DNA of 64,000 bases, from the NCBI GenBank assembly GCA_024138015.1, contig JAMXBB010000010.1:78400373-78464372 (forward strand), given 5' to 3'. The translations under genes and the position numbers were made by a program. Positions within the stretch are counted from its first letter, which is position 1; the number at the start of each line of letters is the position of its first letter. This document shows, one piece after another, positions 55,801 through 64,000 of this stretch. The DNA is from Lumnitzera littorea. Its lineage: Eukaryota; Streptophyta; Magnoliopsida; Myrtales; Combretaceae. The notes under the pieces were generated by a model. It was not told where the DNA came from. It did no database searches and was given only the letters and a program-made list of their open reading frames with translations.

Positions 55801-58170
55801 AAAGCAAATTTTTGTAGATTTATTATGAAGTGGGGGAGGGGGGGGGGGGGGGGGGGGGGGTGTGGTGGGGGGGAGGGTGTAGAAAAGTACAATTATTTTA
55901 TATATTTATTTTTTATTTTATTTTTATAGAGTTATCTTGATAGTATATAAGGATTAAGTTGTAGGGATCTTTTAACTTATTCTTTCCTGATCCGATTGTT
56001 TTTTTTTTCTTTTTTATTTAGCTAGAAGAATTGTATTTATCCTTATAGGCCACTGAATGTGTATATATCTTGGTTTTGTCAATAATAGATTGTGAGTTTT
56101 TTGTCCTACCTTTTCCACATGTTGCGCTGTCCTTATCAGCTGAAAAGACCATTAAGAAATCCAATGACAGAGTCAATCAATAACGAGAAAAAGAAATCTA
56201 AGGATGAAATAATAGGCTGAACAATTAATTAGATTAAAAGGGTGATAAGTTCTTGAAGGCTAAGTCATCTATCACAACGTTTTCTCCAATAATTTTCAAG
56301 TGTTTCTTTTTTTTTGGCCTGATGAAATCCAACCCTTTCGCGTACATGAAATGTTGAAGGCTATACAGAAAAGTCATAGTAACCCATTAGTTTAAACTCA
56401 ACCAATTAGAATTCATCCTAATTAATGAATTTATCAGACCAATTGCTGCTTCTCTTATTGATAAGGCAATAGGACTCATTGTCTGTTCAGCAACTTCGGT
56501 TTAATTAGTCGTGTGGTTGCAGAGTTACATGAGCCTTGATAAATAGTTAAGGTCATCTTCCAACCATTGTCATGCCTACTCTCACAATTGTTGTTATTGT
56601 TATTATTATAATAAATTTTGAAGGGGATGATGTGAGGTTTAAGCTTGACCAAGTATAAAGAATCTTTCACTCACCAACTTTTGATGCATATCATCTTACA
56701 GTCATAATTAACAAACCAAACAGCTCAGCTAAATGAAGGATCAGCATAAATAAAGCCTAAAACCAAACAAATGGAATAAATGAGTTCAACATTATAAGTT
56801 AGGTGAAGCAGGTAGCTATTACTGGTCAAACTACTGGAAAGTGATATGTCCAGATGATAAATGAATGATTAAACCATCCAACCACTTTCAGCCTTTTGAT
56901 TAGGATATTGTTTGAGGACAAAGGATTGATTGCAAGTAAAAACTTAGTCACAAACGGGAAAAAGAGAAAAGGAAAAAAGGAAAAAAAAAATAATAATAAG
57001 GGTTTCCTAATGTCTTTTAGGGTAAATGGTAAAGAGCAATGACTGAAAGTACTCTCAGAACAAGCGTTGCTTGATATCTGGTTTTTGTTTGTGATACATC
57101 TGTACTGTTTGATCCGTATCTGTTAAGTGTCTAACATGTATCTGTCATTTTATCTCATTGATATCTCTTTTAGCAAAATGCCCGGTTTTGAATTAATGCC
57201 AAAACAATACCAAACAGACGAAAAGATCATTGCAAGGCCGATTTCTTTTAGCCAAACACCCGTTTCTATATTCGGAACTGTTTCAGGATGAAAGAGCATT
57301 GCTCATGGAAAATTTACCTGGTGAGGCAGTGTCTGTTCCTTCTTGTGGGGCTGGTGCTGATTTTGTAGGACATGTAGCAGAGAAGGAAGATTGATTGCCA
57401 CAGTAACAGACTGGTTTATCCAACGAAGGGTCATAACCACAAACTCCATTCGATTGAGTACACTCGATACATGCTTCAGGATCGACTTTCAATTTCACCT
57501 CAAATCCTGCTTGCAATACAGTATCAACGGTGACATTATTAACCAACCCGACTAGTGTCCTTTCAGAAACAGGTACGATCTCACTGGCATAACAAGTAGG
57601 AGAGCTTATTCCAGGAGTAATCATATAGCAATTTTCAGAATCAGCCTTTTCAATGGAACATCTAAAGCTTCCATTGCTAGGATATGGTGGATATCCATAA
57701 TTACTTTCTGGTGGGCTTGGGCAGCCATAGGCCAGAGTACAGTTTGTATAACCGAAAACCGACAATTCGAAAAACTGAGAATTAAGGGTGATGTTGGCAA
57801 ATTTTTCGGGACAAATTCCGTTGAAATAGTCTTCTCTAGCAATCCTGAGAACCTGGACTTCTTTGACAAATTCCAAAGCTCTATATGTTACATTTCCTAG
57901 GACAATCCTAGGAATATTATTCTCACACTTGAGTTCCAACTCAGGATATCCACATCTATAACCTCTGTTGTCTCCCCAAAACGGATAACCGAGGCCAGTT
58001 ATGTCTCCACATGAGAACTCAGAGTTGCAATTTGAGTACCAATCAACACTCGAAGATTGAGAAAGATTGACCGAAATAAAGAACAGTAAAATATATGAGA
58101 AAGAAGATGAAGATGGTTTTGATGAGATTACAGGATTCATCCTAGTGCAAGAAGATGGAGGAAGAATCAT
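45928..58170 (-). CDS. LRK10L-like: LRK10L-type receptor-like protein kinase, 4 exons, 721 aa
   Basis: Plasma-membrane receptor-like Ser/Thr kinase of the LEAF RUST 10 DISEASE-RESISTANCE LOCUS-like (WAK-associated) family. Coding join(45928..46889, 47122..47442, 47517..47546, 57318..58170) on the minus strand: 2166 nt, all GT-AG introns, all in phase 1, no stop. Order: signal peptide (residues ~1-42, hydrophobic SYILLFFISV), GUB_WAK galacturonan-binding domain (~50-115), WAK-associated Cys-rich domain to ~270 ending in CYC, transmembrane helix (~297-315), FTYHELEEATNSF juxtamembrane, then kinase with GDGGFGTVYHG loop, Lys413, Glu429, HRD Asp509 (RD type) and DFG Asp527, and the APQGTPGYVDPEYYQCY segment typical of LRK10L1. 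The tail carries a 23-residue tandem duplication. The start could be Met11. The first intron is 9771 bp because of copia-2. Family members are linked to wall sensing, defence or ABA; the ligand cannot be read. Confidence 0.93.
46003..46140 (-). repeat. 69-bp (23-codon) in-frame tandem duplication in the kinase tail
   Basis: Repeat 1 at 46072-46140 encodes EVLEILKGIGNEEISEEKVEVME; repeat 2 at 46003-46071 encodes EVMDSLRGFGNEKVRRKKPEVMD. Both are exactly 23 codons and share E-V, the GxGNE core and EVM near the end. Repeat 1 overlaps the end of the kinase fold (after MRPTME). Confidence 0.8.
47122..47442 (-). CDS. LRK10L-like: exon 3: transmembrane helix and kinase start
   Basis: Acceptor TTTTGCAG before GCTTAGGC, donor CATG|GTAAGT. 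Encodes a Gly-rich hydrophobic helix followed by KRRR (stop-transfer), a Ser/Thr-rich linker, FTYHELEEATNSF and the nucleotide-binding loop GDGGFGTVYH. 321 nt, phase 1 at both ends. Confidence 0.93.
47517..47546 (-). CDS. LRK10L-like: exon 2: 30-nt microexon
   Basis: Acceptor ...ATGCAG|CAAAGAAG and donor GGGCATAG|GTAAG. Encodes about ten residues (A-KKNSASLGI) that lead into the transmembrane helix. Phase 1 on both sides, so skipping it keeps the frame. Supported by phase and splice sites rather than homology. Confidence 0.8.
   Translation of the reverse strand, partial: QRRILPLWA
47547..48787 (-). other. intron 1, 3' part (pre-insertion sequence)
   Basis: About 1.2 kb of the original intron between exon 2 and copia-2. 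Acceptor CTAATGCAG is at 47547-47555. No coding or RNA gene seen. Confidence 0.7.
48788..49026 (+). repeat. copia-2 5' LTR (239 bp)
   Basis: TGTAGAAAAGTA...TTTCCACA. Matches 55878-56119, sharing GAGTTATCTTGATAGTA, GTAGGGATCTTTTA, GTATTTATCCTT and TAGATTGTGAGTTTTTTGTC. Confidence 0.92.
49027..49040 (+). other. copia-2 primer binding site (decayed)
   Basis: TAGTATTAGAGCCA directly after the LTR; two transitions from TGGTATCAGAGCCA, the initiator-tRNA-Met site. Confidence 0.75.
49071..50110 (+). pseudogene. copia-2 gag remnant
   Basis: Starts MGDDISGGIKTLD at 49071. Recognisable capsid segments are the MAWLVNSMEPKI block near 49390 and TTQGNMTVIEYYNTLMELWQEL (49516-49580). The nucleocapsid knuckle near 49872-49925 (WCDFCK-stop-PYHVRETCW) still has its C-C-H-C residues but carries a stop. 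RLLGQKPFPSLKEVFIEVRREE is at 49690-49775. Confidence 0.82.
50170..51241 (+). pseudogene. copia-2 protease and integrase (5' part)
   Basis: Protease active site near 50188 reads IDTGVIDHMCNS (Asp-Thr-Gly kept; the usual following Ala is Val). 50560-50754 is the GAG-pre-integrase (HQRLSHLNF). The core follows with FIIFIDDRSRVCWVYLLKEKS, HSDNGKEYFSREF and PQQNGASERKNRHLLETARSLM, so both Asp and the Glu of the catalytic triad can be read. Stops replace conserved Trp at 50752 and 50791. The frame ends at the insert junction, 51241. Confidence 0.87.
51237..51241 (+). repeat. target duplication of the LTR-like insert, left (CTTAC)
   Basis: Pairs with CTTAT at 53667-53671 (4 of 5). The integrase frame crosses from one to the other. 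Confidence 0.65.
51242..53666. repeat. 2425-bp solo-LTR-like insert inside copia-2
   Basis: Sequence foreign to copia, starting TATAGACACC and ending GGGCTTGATA, i.e. probable LTR termini TG...CA with both ends changed by transition. Flanked by CTTAC/CTTAT. Removing the insert and one 5-mer restores the copia-2 integrase frame across a conserved integrase motif. There is no retroelement coding domain inside. A promoter-like TTTATAAAAAG lies at 53164-53174, followed by a GAATACGTAGGTATCTTTGG motif (53206-53225) similar to the GATACGTAGGCAGCC stretch common in large plant gypsy LTRs. Short internal repeats are at 51361-51470 (CGAGTTGGAT, GTTTACAGTC) and 52490-52670. No paired LTR, so a solo LTR is the best fit. 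Confidence 0.6.
53667..53990 (+). pseudogene. copia-2 integrase, C-terminal part
   Basis: Resumes in the frame left at 51241: KIFGCIVYVSNHV, then KALKCVFIGYSPFQKGYKCYHP, the standard copia integrase tail, followed by a stop-rich spacer to RT. Confidence 0.85.
54395..55200 (+). pseudogene. copia-2 reverse transcriptase remnant
   Basis: NNTWEVCDLPLGERVVRSKWVF and SIERYKAHLVA (54475-54597), a stop, then YEETFAPVAKLNSTRVILSLA, QLNVKNALLNGDLEEIYI and KSLYGLKQSLRTWFKKF. The catalytic YVDD reads YVED at about 54982, replacing the first of the paired Asp. GELRYFIGMEVA follows. Stops at 54598 and 54906. Confidence 0.87.
55200..55780 (+). pseudogene. copia-2 RNase H remnant
   Basis: Degraded RNase H: RPDLAFAISMVSQFMHSP (about 55270-55325), LRYLKGTSGKGV, then decayed WAGD..DSKSKTRYC-type and SSVEAEF segments (55435-55570). 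Several stops. Confidence 0.78.
55832..55877 (+). other. copia-2 polypurine tract expanded into a poly-G run
   Basis: GGGGGA followed by 23 consecutive G (55838-55860), then TGTGGTGGGGGGGAGGG up to the 3' LTR at 55878. Position identifies it as the polypurine tract; the G run has probably grown by slippage. On the opposite strand it is a poly-C tract within the kinase pre-mRNA. Confidence 0.85.
55878..56119 (+). repeat. copia-2 3' LTR (242 bp)
   Basis: TGTAGAAAAGTAC...TTTTCCACA; pairs with 48788-49026. Confidence 0.92.
56120..57317 (-). other. intron 1, 5' part (pre-insertion sequence)
   Basis: Original intron between exon 1 and copia-2. Donor CACCAG|GTAAAT at 57317. AT-rich with an AAT run at 56988; no gene seen. 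Confidence 0.7.
57318..58170 (-). CDS. LRK10L-like: exon 1: signal peptide, GUB_WAK and WAK-associated domains
   Basis: 853 nt. Encodes the extracellular part: FSCGDITGLGYPFWGDNRGYRCGYPELELKC (start of the pectin-binding-type GUB_WAK domain), many Asn-X-Ser/Thr sites, and the Cys-rich C-terminal EACIECTQSNGVCGYDP...CYCGN. Cys spacing fits the family. Donor CAG|GTAAAT. The first ATG (58168-58170) and a second in-frame ATG (58138-58140, MNPVISS) are both possible; the hydrophobic signal core follows the second. Confidence 0.93.
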
Positions 58171-59363
58171 GGAAATGGTAGAAGCTGGGAGTTTAAGGGA
58201 AAACGTCGGTAGACATGACTGAGAAAATTAAAATTGGGGATATGACTTCAACATCGGGAAGATAATAAAAGAAAATGGTTGATTAAAGGACAAATGAAAA
58301 TGGCATTCAGTTGACTCAAGAGGCACCTACAACTACAACCTCAATTTCTCACGACGTTTACCCACAATGTTCTACTACCGTGTGCACGTTTGTCGTTGGG
58401 TTATATATTTAAAAAGTTGTACGTCTCTTATGTTATTTTTATAAGATATATATTACTTTCTATTGCATATTTATTAGATTTGAATATAAATTGATTATAT
58501 TTTCAATCAACTAAATTTAATAGATAATGAATAAATAGTGAAATTAAAGATCGAATAAATTTGTTAATAGATGTGATCATAAAAAATATTTAAATTGGTC
58601 AACTCCAATATTCATACTTTCTTTTTTCTTTTTCTTTTTGTCCCCCATGTTTTCTCAGTAATTTCATCAAGAATTTAGTAGATCAGTACCAAAATAATGT
58701 GCCCCGAATTCTTAAACCGGAATTAAAACGCCAAAAGAGTTGCTTCTCAATATACCAAATTCCCAATGATGGAAATTATGACGGAAAACTACGTATATTT
58801 TTGTGGATTTTGGGTCTACTCACGATAAAATAGCATGATGTTTATCAATTAGGGCAATAAAAAAATAAACTAGGAAATCAAATCCCATGATCAATCATTT
58901 ACAATTATAAAAATCAAGAAGAAAGGATTAATAGAAAAACCGATGTTAGTCATGATAAATCTAATAATCAAGGTCCATGATCAATTACGATAAGATCTCT
59001 AAATGAACGAAGAATCAAGAATGAGGACTAACTTTCTTCGACATGTAAAACCCTTTTATCAGAGTAAATAAATAAACAATAGCAATTTAACAATAAAGGA
59101 AAATAAATAAAAATAAAACAAAACAAGTCTACCATGATTCTTCGAGCTCTTTGCCAACAGCCTTTTGTGGAAGAAGCCAAGCTCCTCTAAAAGATTAACC
59201 TACCTAGACACCCGAGCTTGATTTCTTAGGTGGAGGTGAGATGTGCATGAACCAACCAGGTTAGCTTGACATTTGACATCCCCGGCTCGGTTGCAATGTC
59301 TCTAAGATATCCCTTAGAAAGCCGATCTAATTACTTAAGTCTGTAAGGAGTAGTATTCTTTTC
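58171..59363. promoter_or_regulatory. upstream region of the receptor kinase
   Basis: 1.2 kb between the kinase start and copia-3. A TATA-like AAATATATAA on the minus strand lies at 58401-58410, about 230 bases upstream of the start. TTGACC/TTGACT (W-box-like) occur on the minus strand near 58597 and on both strands near 58312, weak evidence for stress control. No other gene seen. Confidence 0.3.
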
Positions 59364-59585
59364 TGTTACGAAGCTTTATTTATATATGTGTACTTATTAG
59401 CTTGTGACACGTGTCACTTTACTGTTTGTTGTATTTTTCTGTTATTAGTTAGTTAAGCTTGCTATCAATATAAAATAGAGTTGTAATATCTTCACGAGTA
59501 ATAATAAAACATCTATTCTATTATGATCTTTGCTGTAAACATGGAAGTGAAAGATGCTATATACTATTGATCCCGTAGCTTCTCA
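59364..59585 (+). repeat. copia-3 5' LTR (left end uncertain)
   Basis: Right end fixed by CA followed by the primer site. Left end placed at TGTTACGAAG (59364), by analogy with copia-1's TGTTGATA; TGTAAGGAG at 59342 is an alternative. TATA-like CAATATAAAATAG near 59466-59478. The 3' LTR is outside the window. Confidence 0.55.
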
Positions 59586-59600
59586 TGGTATCAGAGCTAC
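59586..59600 (+). other. copia-3 primer binding site
   Basis: TGGTATCAGAGCTAC directly after the LTR: perfect match to the initiator-tRNA-Met site, better kept than in the other elements here. Confidence 0.88.
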
Positions 59601-59687
59601 TCAGGTCAGGCGGTTCATTTACCTTTAATTTCTTTTCGAAGCTTTTATAACAATCATACAGTGATTCTTTGTTTTGATCTATTCAAT

Positions 59688-60741
59688 ATGGCTGAATTAA
59701 CAATTAGTGATCTTCTGCATTTGTCAAGTTCGGATAGTCCTAGAATGTCAATTGGTAATGTAATCTTCAATATGAAGAATTATCTTTTGTAGAGTAGATC
59801 TGTTAGGATGGGATTAGGGGCTAAGTTGAAGCTAAGGTTTATAAAATGAACAATTGAGAAACTCGTTGAACTCCCCTGATCTGATTGAATGGGCTTGGTA
59901 TGATTACATGGTGAGATGCTGGTTGTTGAATTCAATGATTAATGAGTTGTCTCAAAATTTTCCTTGCACCAAATTTGCTAAAGAATTGTGGATTAAGGTT
60001 GCGGAACAATATGGGATAGCAAGCGGGCCTTTGATATTTCAAATCCAAAATGAAATTAGTAACCTAAGGTAGAATAATCAATCTATGAGTGTATACTTTA
60101 ATGCTTTGAAAAGATTTTGGGATTAACTTCAAGAGCTACATCCTTACCCAACATGTATATGTAGATGATTGGAATATTGTACATGTGCTGTTAAAGAAAG
60201 AGTGATTGAATTTGAATCATAAACTAAGTTGATTCAGTTTTTAATGAGTTTGAATGAGACATATGAAGTAGTTAGAAGTCAAATACTTGCTATGGAGCCA
60301 TTACCTTCAATAAATAGAGCATTTTATTTGATCCAACAAGTGGAGAAACAAAAGAAAATCATGAGGATAGTTAGCAACTCTGATATGGTGGCATTTTATT
60401 CAAATAAGATTGTTGTTGATAAAGGGTTTGTTGATAGAAAGAAGAATAAGAAAGGATTGTTTTGCAAATATTACAACAATGAGGCGCACTTGATTGAAAA
60501 TTGTTTTCAATTAGTTGGTTACCTTGAATGGTACAAGGGCAAAAAGATTCAAAGAAGCAAACAAGGATATAATGCATCAGCTTCTTATTCTGTTTTAGAT
60601 ACTCTACTAATTGAATGCAATTGGGTTGCTAACATAAATGATTTTGGTTTAGTGAATGATAGCAGTACGCCTAATACGATGAACAAACAGTTGATTAAGA
60701 ATATTTGCAAAGAAGTCTTCAAAATGATGAGGCCTGATTAG
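59688..60741 (+). pseudogene. copia-3 gag remnant
   Basis: MAELTISDLLHLSS start at 59688; IGNVIFNMKNYLL then a stop where Trp is expected. 59854-60072 holds MVRCWLLNSM...AKELWIKVAEQYG...IFQIQNE. 60229-60741 (170 codons) holds the capsid end, a knuckle with CKYYNNEAHLIENC (second Cys changed to Tyr) and EWYKGKK. Confidence 0.83.
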
Positions 60742-60834
60742 GATACTATAGTGGCTGCTAATACAATTCAACTTGCAGGTAATGTAACTTGTTCCTTTAG
60801 TTCTATCGCTAATTATAAAAAATATGGCTCATTG

Positions 60835-61330
60835 AGTAATTGATATTGGAGTGATGAACCATATGACACCGTGTTTTGACCTACTTTGTAATGTCATGAA
60901 ACTACCACATATACTTTCATTATGACTACTAGATGCAAGATCATTACAAGTACAATTTGTAGGGTCTGTTCTTCTCTCTTCATCACTTACACTTCATAAT
61001 GTCCTATACGTTCCATAGTTTACACTCAACTTGCTTTCAATCCAGAAACTCACTTCTAACCAACCTTTACAACTCGTTTTTGATCATACTTCTTGTATAT
61101 TTTAGGACTTGAAGTCTAAAAAGACAATTGCAATAGTAGTGGCTAGGAGTAGGCTTTATGTGTTTTTTTCCTGATGCATTTAGTAGTTCTAGAACATTAG
61201 ATACTTCTTTCGGATTATTGTCAACAACAAATGTTATGCTAGATGATACTTATTTGCTTCATGCTTGACTAGCCCATTCATCGGCCTCTAAATTGTAGCA
61301 TTTACATATTTCTAAACACTTGAATTTAGA
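60835..61330 (+). pseudogene. copia-3 protease remnant
   Basis: IDIGVMNHMTP near 60842-60875: the catalytic Asp-Thr-Gly reads Asp-Ile-Gly, and a stop precedes it. Frame breaks follow; the end merges into GAG-pre-integrase (LDNFLCETC near 61327). Confidence 0.7.
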
Positions 61331-62123
61331 TAATTTTCTTTGTGAAACTTGCTAATTGGCAAAGTTTCATTGTCTCCCATTTCCTCGTAGTAATTCTATG
61401 ACTACATTTGCTTTTGAATTGCTACATATTGATGTTTGGGGTCCTTACAGTGTTCTTTGTGTGGTGCATCCTATTTTCTTACCATCGTGGATGATTTTTT
61501 TAGAGCAACTTAGACATATCTCATGCATCATAAGTCACAAATTGTTTCCTTACTTGACAGATTTTTCATGTACAAAATCACTTCTTCATCACTCTTAAAA
61601 ATGTTAGAATTGATAATAGTGGAGCGTTTGTATCATATACTTGTCAAGATCTATTTTATAGTCTTGGTATATTACATCAATGCATAATACCTTACACACC
61701 ATGGCAAAATGGACGAGTAGAGAGAAAACACCGACACTTATTAGATACTTCTTAAGCTCTTTGCATTCATGCCAATTTACCAAAAACATTCTGGGGGGAG
61801 GGGGGTTAGGATTGCATCTTAATAGCCATATATCTCATAAATAAAATGCCTTTCCAAATTTGAAGTGGAAAACACCCTTTCAGATCCTTTTTAATAAGCT
61901 ACCAACATATGATAATCTAGGGGTGATGAGGTGTTTGTGCTATATAGCAACAACTTCTCCTTTGTGTAAGAATAAATTTGATCCAAAAGGTATGCGTTGT
62001 GTTTTTCTTGGCTATGCTAGTAATATTAAAGGCTATAAAGTATATGATCTCTCTACAAACAAGATTGTGCTTAGTAGAGATGTTCAATTGTTTGAACATG
62101 TTTTTCCTTTCAAGACATCTTAG
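61331..62123 (+). pseudogene. copia-3 integrase remnant
   Basis: AKFHCLPFPRSNSMT and ELLHIDVWGPYSV (61356-61450), then shifted frames with N-GAFV (61610-61632), PYTPWQNGRVERKHRHL (61691-61740) and FWGEGG. The C-terminus at 61860-62123 reads FDPKGMRCVFLGYASNIKGYKVYDL, a clean copia integrase tail, then a CT-rich spacer. Confidence 0.8.
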
Positions 62124-62480
62124 TTCACCACTGATATATTGTCCTCACCTTCTCCACAATCTGTTCACTCTGATTCACCTTCTACCCCTGTTTCTGGTCT
62201 TCCTGATTCCTTTTCTATCTATGATCATCAATAGCTTCCACGTAATTCTAGTTCCTCTTAGTCTTATTCATTGACTGATCCATCTTCTTCTTCTCCTATT
62301 CTGATCACTGAGAACATGTCTCATTCTATGGATCTTGTTCCTTCTTCATCTAGTCTCGAGACTAAACACTTATGTCGGTCTTCTAGAGTTTCTAAAACTC
62401 CGACCTAGCTTCAAGACTATGTACATCTTGTTCACTCCAATTTAGTTGTCAAAGATGCTACTGTTATACATAATAATCCA

Positions 62481-63330
62481 TTGTTGACTCCTTCTACTTT
62501 ATACCCATTGTTTGATCATACTGCATTTGCTTCTTTTCCACTAGATTATGTAGTGTCCTTAGCAAATGTTTTAGTTACACATGAACTATATTATTACTCT
62601 CAAGCTATAAAACAAAAAGAATGGGTTACTGCTATGCAACATGAATTACATGCCCTTGAATCTAATGATACATGGGAACTTACTTCTCTTCCTCTAAGGA
62701 AGAAACCTATTAGTTGTAAATGGATTTACAAAATATAATATTGTCCTGATGGTAGTATTGAGCGGTATGAAGCTCAACTTATTGCAAAAGGATATACTTA
62801 AGTTGAAGGTGAAGACTTCCATCATACTTTTTCTCCTGTCACTAAATTGAGTACAGTTAAAATTTTGTTAGTTGTTGCTTCTGCTTTTTCTTGGCCACTT
62901 CATCAAGTTGATGTGAATAATGCTTTTTTCCATGGTTTTTTAGATGAAGAAATTTATATGACTCTTTTAGAAGGGTATACTAAGGCAACTTCTAATCAGG
63001 TTTGTTGCTTGAAGTGTTCTTTATATGGTTTAAAGCAAGTGTCTAGATAATGGAATTTGGAAATTTCTAAGCTCTAGGTAGCTGGGGGTTTCATTCAATC
63101 ATTGTTTGTTTTCTAAAAAGACTTCAGATGGGCTTGTGGTAGTCTTATTATACGTGGATGATATGCTAATCACTAGATCATGCAAGTCTCTTATTTTATA
63201 GCTCAAGAGTCAATTGGATGCTAAATTTACAATCAAAGATCTTGGTATGGCGTGATACTTTCTTGGTCTCAAAATTTGTAGAACTTCTACAAGTATCCTA
63301 TTAAACCAACAAAAGTACATTCTTGATGTC
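62481..63330 (+). pseudogene. copia-3 reverse transcriptase remnant
   Basis: EWVTAMQHELHALESNDTWEL and SCKWIYKI, a stop, then AQLIAKGYT, FHHTFSPVTKLSTVKILL, QVDVNNAFFHGFLDEEIYM and CSLYGLKQVSR. YVDDML is intact at about 63149-63166, the only copia RT here with the full catalytic pair. Stops at 62736, 62800 and 63048 and shifts near 63080 and 63110. Confidence 0.86.
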
Positions 63331-64000
63331 TTGTTGGATTCTGGTTTAAGTGCTTTTAAACCAGCGAAATGTCCTCTTCCTTTTGGTTTCAAATTGTACA
63401 TTGATACTGGTGATGTTTTATTTGATGCTACTTTCTTTCGAATGATGGTTGGCAAGTTGTCTTATATTACCTTAACACGACCAGATATTACTTTTGATGT
63501 TCATCTCCTTAGTCAGTTTCTTTCTCAACCACAAACAACACATTTACATGCTTTGTTTCATTTACTTAGATATCTTACAAGGACTTCCTCTTTAGGTCTA
63601 TTCTATCTTAGTAACAATCAATTACAGCTATTGGGTTTTTCTGATGCTGATTGGGTAACTACTGTTGTTGATAGGAAGTCCATTTCTGGGTTCTCGATTT
63701 TCTTGGGTTTGTCGATGATTTCCTAGAAGACTAAGAAACAATTTACTGTTTCTACGTCTTCTACTAAGGCTAAATACAGGAGTTTAGCTACCACTTGCAA
63801 AGAATTACTATGAACTTCTTATATTCTTAGGGACCTTCACATTCCTATTACTTTACTTGTTTCCTTGTTTGTGACAATAAGTCTACACTTCTTATTGCCG
63901 AGAATCCTTATCTACATATGCGTACTAAGCATATTAATATTAATGTTCATTTTGTTCATGATCATATTATGTCTGGTTTTCTTCAAGTGTGTCATGTGCC
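63331..64000 (+). pseudogene. copia-3 RNase H remnant (runs off the edge)
   Basis: MVGKLSYITLTRPDITFDVHLLSQFL and HLLRYLTRTSSLGLFY, then FSDADWVTTVVDRKSISGFSIFLG (63331-63726), a stop, then a decayed SSTKAKYRSLA segment (normally SSAEAEYRAMA). Window ends within GFLQVCHV. Confidence 0.86.

Larger units (their letters stand above)
48788..56119 (+). mobile_element. Ty1/copia element copia-2 inside the kinase intron
   Basis: 7332-bp copia element, antisense to the kinase: 5' LTR 48788-49026, primer site from 49027, gag from 49071, protease/integrase, a 2425-bp LTR-like insert (51242-53666), RT, RNase H, G-rich polypurine tract, 3' LTR 55878-56119. Without the insert it is 4.9 kb, usual for copia. 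The LTRs align over their full length with scattered differences. The flanks ATGTTTG (left) and ATGTTG (right, including the LTR's last A) suggest a decayed 5-bp target duplication. Coding frames hold many stops, so it is inactive. Confidence 0.92.
59364..64000 (+). mobile_element. Ty1/copia element copia-3, 5' part to RNase H
   Basis: Plus-strand copia element running off the right edge: 5' LTR ending 59585, primer site 59586-59597, gag 59688-60741, protease ~60835, integrase 61330-62123, RT 62481-63330, RNase H from 63331. Same lineage as copia-1: gag N-terminus with an FN..NYL motif then a lost Trp, and WYKGxK after the knuckle. Stops in most domains, though RT keeps YVDD. It lies 1.2 kb upstream of the kinase start, pointing away from it. 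Confidence 0.88.

Noticed and set aside
55653..55892. Minus-strand frame with a poly-Pro stretch
   Set aside because: It is the complement of the poly-G polypurine tract of copia-2, not a gene.
57621..57869. 82-codon minus-strand frame within exon 1
   Set aside because: Alternate frame of the intact receptor ectodomain, no motif.
1..64000. CRISPR arrays, bacterial operons, riboswitches, phage or viral genomes
   Set aside because: No regularly spaced repeats and no bacterial-type gene arrangement; all reverse transcriptases belong to LTR retrotransposon architectures.

Overview
This is a plant nuclear window, probably dicot, AT-rich and gene-poor. Evidence is a spliced receptor kinase of a plant-only family, three Ty1/copia and at least three Ty3/gypsy-type elements, and several small DNA-transposon derivatives. 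I could not assign a species. Only two protein genes look intact. (1) A receptor-like kinase of the LRK10L (LEAF RUST 10-like, WAK-associated) type lies on the minus strand as join(45928..46889, 47122..47442, 47517..47546, 57318..58170), complement, 721 codons. All splice phases agree and there is no internal stop. (2) A small basic single-exon protein of 148 aa lies on the minus strand at 27876..28322.

Layout. 1-3587: 5' half of a decayed minus-strand gypsy element (gypsy-1), with its 5' LTR at 2753-3587. 3588-6711: remnant of another gypsy lineage (Athila/Tat-like gag, decayed primer binding site, long LTR). 7209-7890: LTR-like fragment on the plus strand. 8000-12800: AT-rich sequence with a hairpin and a local duplication. 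12802-23783: plus-strand copia-1, split by a complete but dead 6442-bp gypsy-2 (14527-20968, minus strand). Gypsy-2 has two 865/864-bp LTRs and a perfect CTTTT target duplication. 23.8-45.3 kb: mostly AT-rich intergenic DNA with the 148-aa gene, hAT-like and MITE-like elements, a MULE transposase scrap, a SINE-like unit and local tandem duplications. 45.9-58.2 kb: the receptor kinase. Its 9771-bp first intron holds copia-2 (48788-56119), and copia-2 itself holds a 2425-bp LTR-like insert (51242-53666). 59364-64000: plus-strand copia-3, running off the right edge.

The main story is nested insertion. Two of the three nesting events are supported by both target-site duplications and rejoining of the host element's reading frame. 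The retroelement genes are all broken, and many stops sit where the family has Trp or Gln, the pattern expected from cytosine deamination in methylated DNA. The kinase has kept an intact reading frame despite 7.3 kb of transposon in its intron. I did not find a convincing new molecular system. The best leads are the nested kinase intron, a 23-codon tandem duplication in the kinase tail, a polypurine tract grown into a 23-G run, and an inverted pair of hAT-like elements of which one has a 171-bp internal duplication.
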